Below are positions 4,805 to 5,120 of a stretch of DNA of 5,120 nucleotides, piece by piece. Location of the stretch: the NCBI GenBank assembly GCA_050050115.1, contig JASFUX010000253.1, forward strand, positions 1 through 5,120, given 5' to 3'. The notes beneath the pieces are model-generated. The model had not been told where the DNA came from, did not search any database, and saw only the letters and a list, made by a program, of their open reading frames with translations. The stretch comes from JASFUX01 sp050050115. Lineage in GTDB: Bacteria > Pseudomonadota > Alphaproteobacteria > Caulobacterales > Maricaulaceae. How positions within the stretch are numbered: the stretch's first letter is position 1; each line of letters begins with the position of its first letter. A program made the translations under genes and the position numbers.

Positions 4805-5120
4805 ATGACCAGCCAAGCCGACCGCGCCCGCGCCTTTCACGCTCTGCATGTGAAGGGTGATCCGGTGATCCTCTACAACGCCTGGGACGCGGGCTCGGCG
4901 AAGATCATTGCTGAAGTCGGCGCGAAGGCGATCGCCACGGGCAGCTACGCCGTCGCCGCCGCTCAAGGATACCCGGACGGAGAGGGTCTGCCGCTCGATC
5001 TCGTCATCGCCAACCTCGAGCGGATCGTCGAGACCGTCGACCTGCCGGTGACGCTCGACTTCGAGGGCTGCTACGCCGTGAACCCTGACGGCGTGACGGA
5101 GAACGTCAGCCGGGCGATCA
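4805..5120 (+). CDS. Isocitrate lyase/phosphoenolpyruvate mutase superfamily protein, 3'-truncated by window edge
   Basis: The frame is open from ATG 4805 to the right edge, giving the first 105 residues of a protein usually around 250-280 long. It begins MTSQADRARAFHALHVKG and continues with the family's opening pattern: VILYNAWDAGSAKII (21-35), then AIATGSYAVAAAQGYPDGEG (42-61), then LPVTLDFEGCYA (80-91). This corresponds to the first strands of the TIM barrel. The Asp85-x-Glu87 pair sits where superfamily members carry the acidic residues that hold the catalytic magnesium. Known relatives cleave or form C-C or P-C bonds next to an oxo-acid (isocitrate lyase, methylisocitrate lyase, PEP mutase, oxaloacetate decarboxylase). 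This branch, often annotated only by superfamily name, has no settled substrate, and the specificity residues lie beyond the window. The start is supported by GGAG seven bases upstream. It is divergent from fabI, and nothing visible shows a shared pathway. Confidence 0.9.
   Translation, partial: MTSQADRARAFHALHVKGDPVILYNAWDAGSAKIIAEVGAKAIATGSYAVAAAQGYPDGEGLPLDLVIANLERIVETVDLPVTLDFEGCYAVNPDGVTENVSRAI

Noticed and set aside
4760..4966. Minus-strand open frame opposite the start of the PEP mutase-family gene.
   Set aside because: The plus strand encodes recognisable family motifs over the same stretch with a proper ribosome binding site.

Overview
The window is GC-rich bacterial DNA that reads as an ordinary alphaproteobacterial chromosome. 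The taxonomic call rests on the style of the SdhB N-terminus (TWPKPQGA... then RFKIYRYDPE), the HAIAFA stretch in FabI, and a TTGACG-type -35 in front of fabI. A Caulobacterales, Maricaulales or Parvularculales relative is a reasonable guess, but it is inference only. Coding density is high and no gap exceeds about 190 bases. I see no tRNA, rRNA, CRISPR array, transposase or phage gene.

Layout. (1) Positions 2-832, plus strand: an unrecognised protein, possibly cut off at its N-terminus, with about 110 disordered Arg/Pro/Ala-rich residues followed by a compact domain. (2) 909-1634, plus: an unrecognised exported protein with twelve cysteines after its signal peptide. (3) 1741-2520, plus: sdhB, the iron-sulfur subunit of succinate dehydrogenase (complex II), with all three cluster-binding cysteine sets intact. 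(4) 2517-3680, minus: an exported 387-residue protein with a TPR-like helical half and a C-terminal domain holding two EF-hand-type calcium loops; its stop codon overlaps that of sdhB. (5) 3782-4618, minus: fabI, the NADH-dependent enoyl-ACP reductase of fatty acid synthesis. (6) 4805 to the right edge, plus: the first 105 residues of an isocitrate lyase/phosphoenolpyruvate mutase superfamily protein, divergent from fabI.

How the genes relate. Only sdhB (TCA cycle and respiratory chain) and fabI (fatty acid synthesis) have a firm function, and nothing else visible links them. sdhC, sdhD and sdhA are not in the window: the genes just upstream of sdhB are the two unrecognised ones. The cysteine-rich exported protein is the closest neighbour and may share transcription with sdhB. 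The minus-strand pair could be read in series from fabI, but a 101-base gap and a good ribosome binding site allow independent expression of the EF-hand gene.

The non-coding gaps are richer than usual in perfect inverted repeats: one after gene 1, one enclosing the proposed start of gene 2, one flush against the sdhB ribosome binding site, and an overlapping, nested set between fabI and the last gene. I find no convincing new multi-gene system. The points most worth a second look are the sdhB leader hairpin, the cysteine-rich protein, the TPR/EF-hand protein and the fabI divergent spacer.
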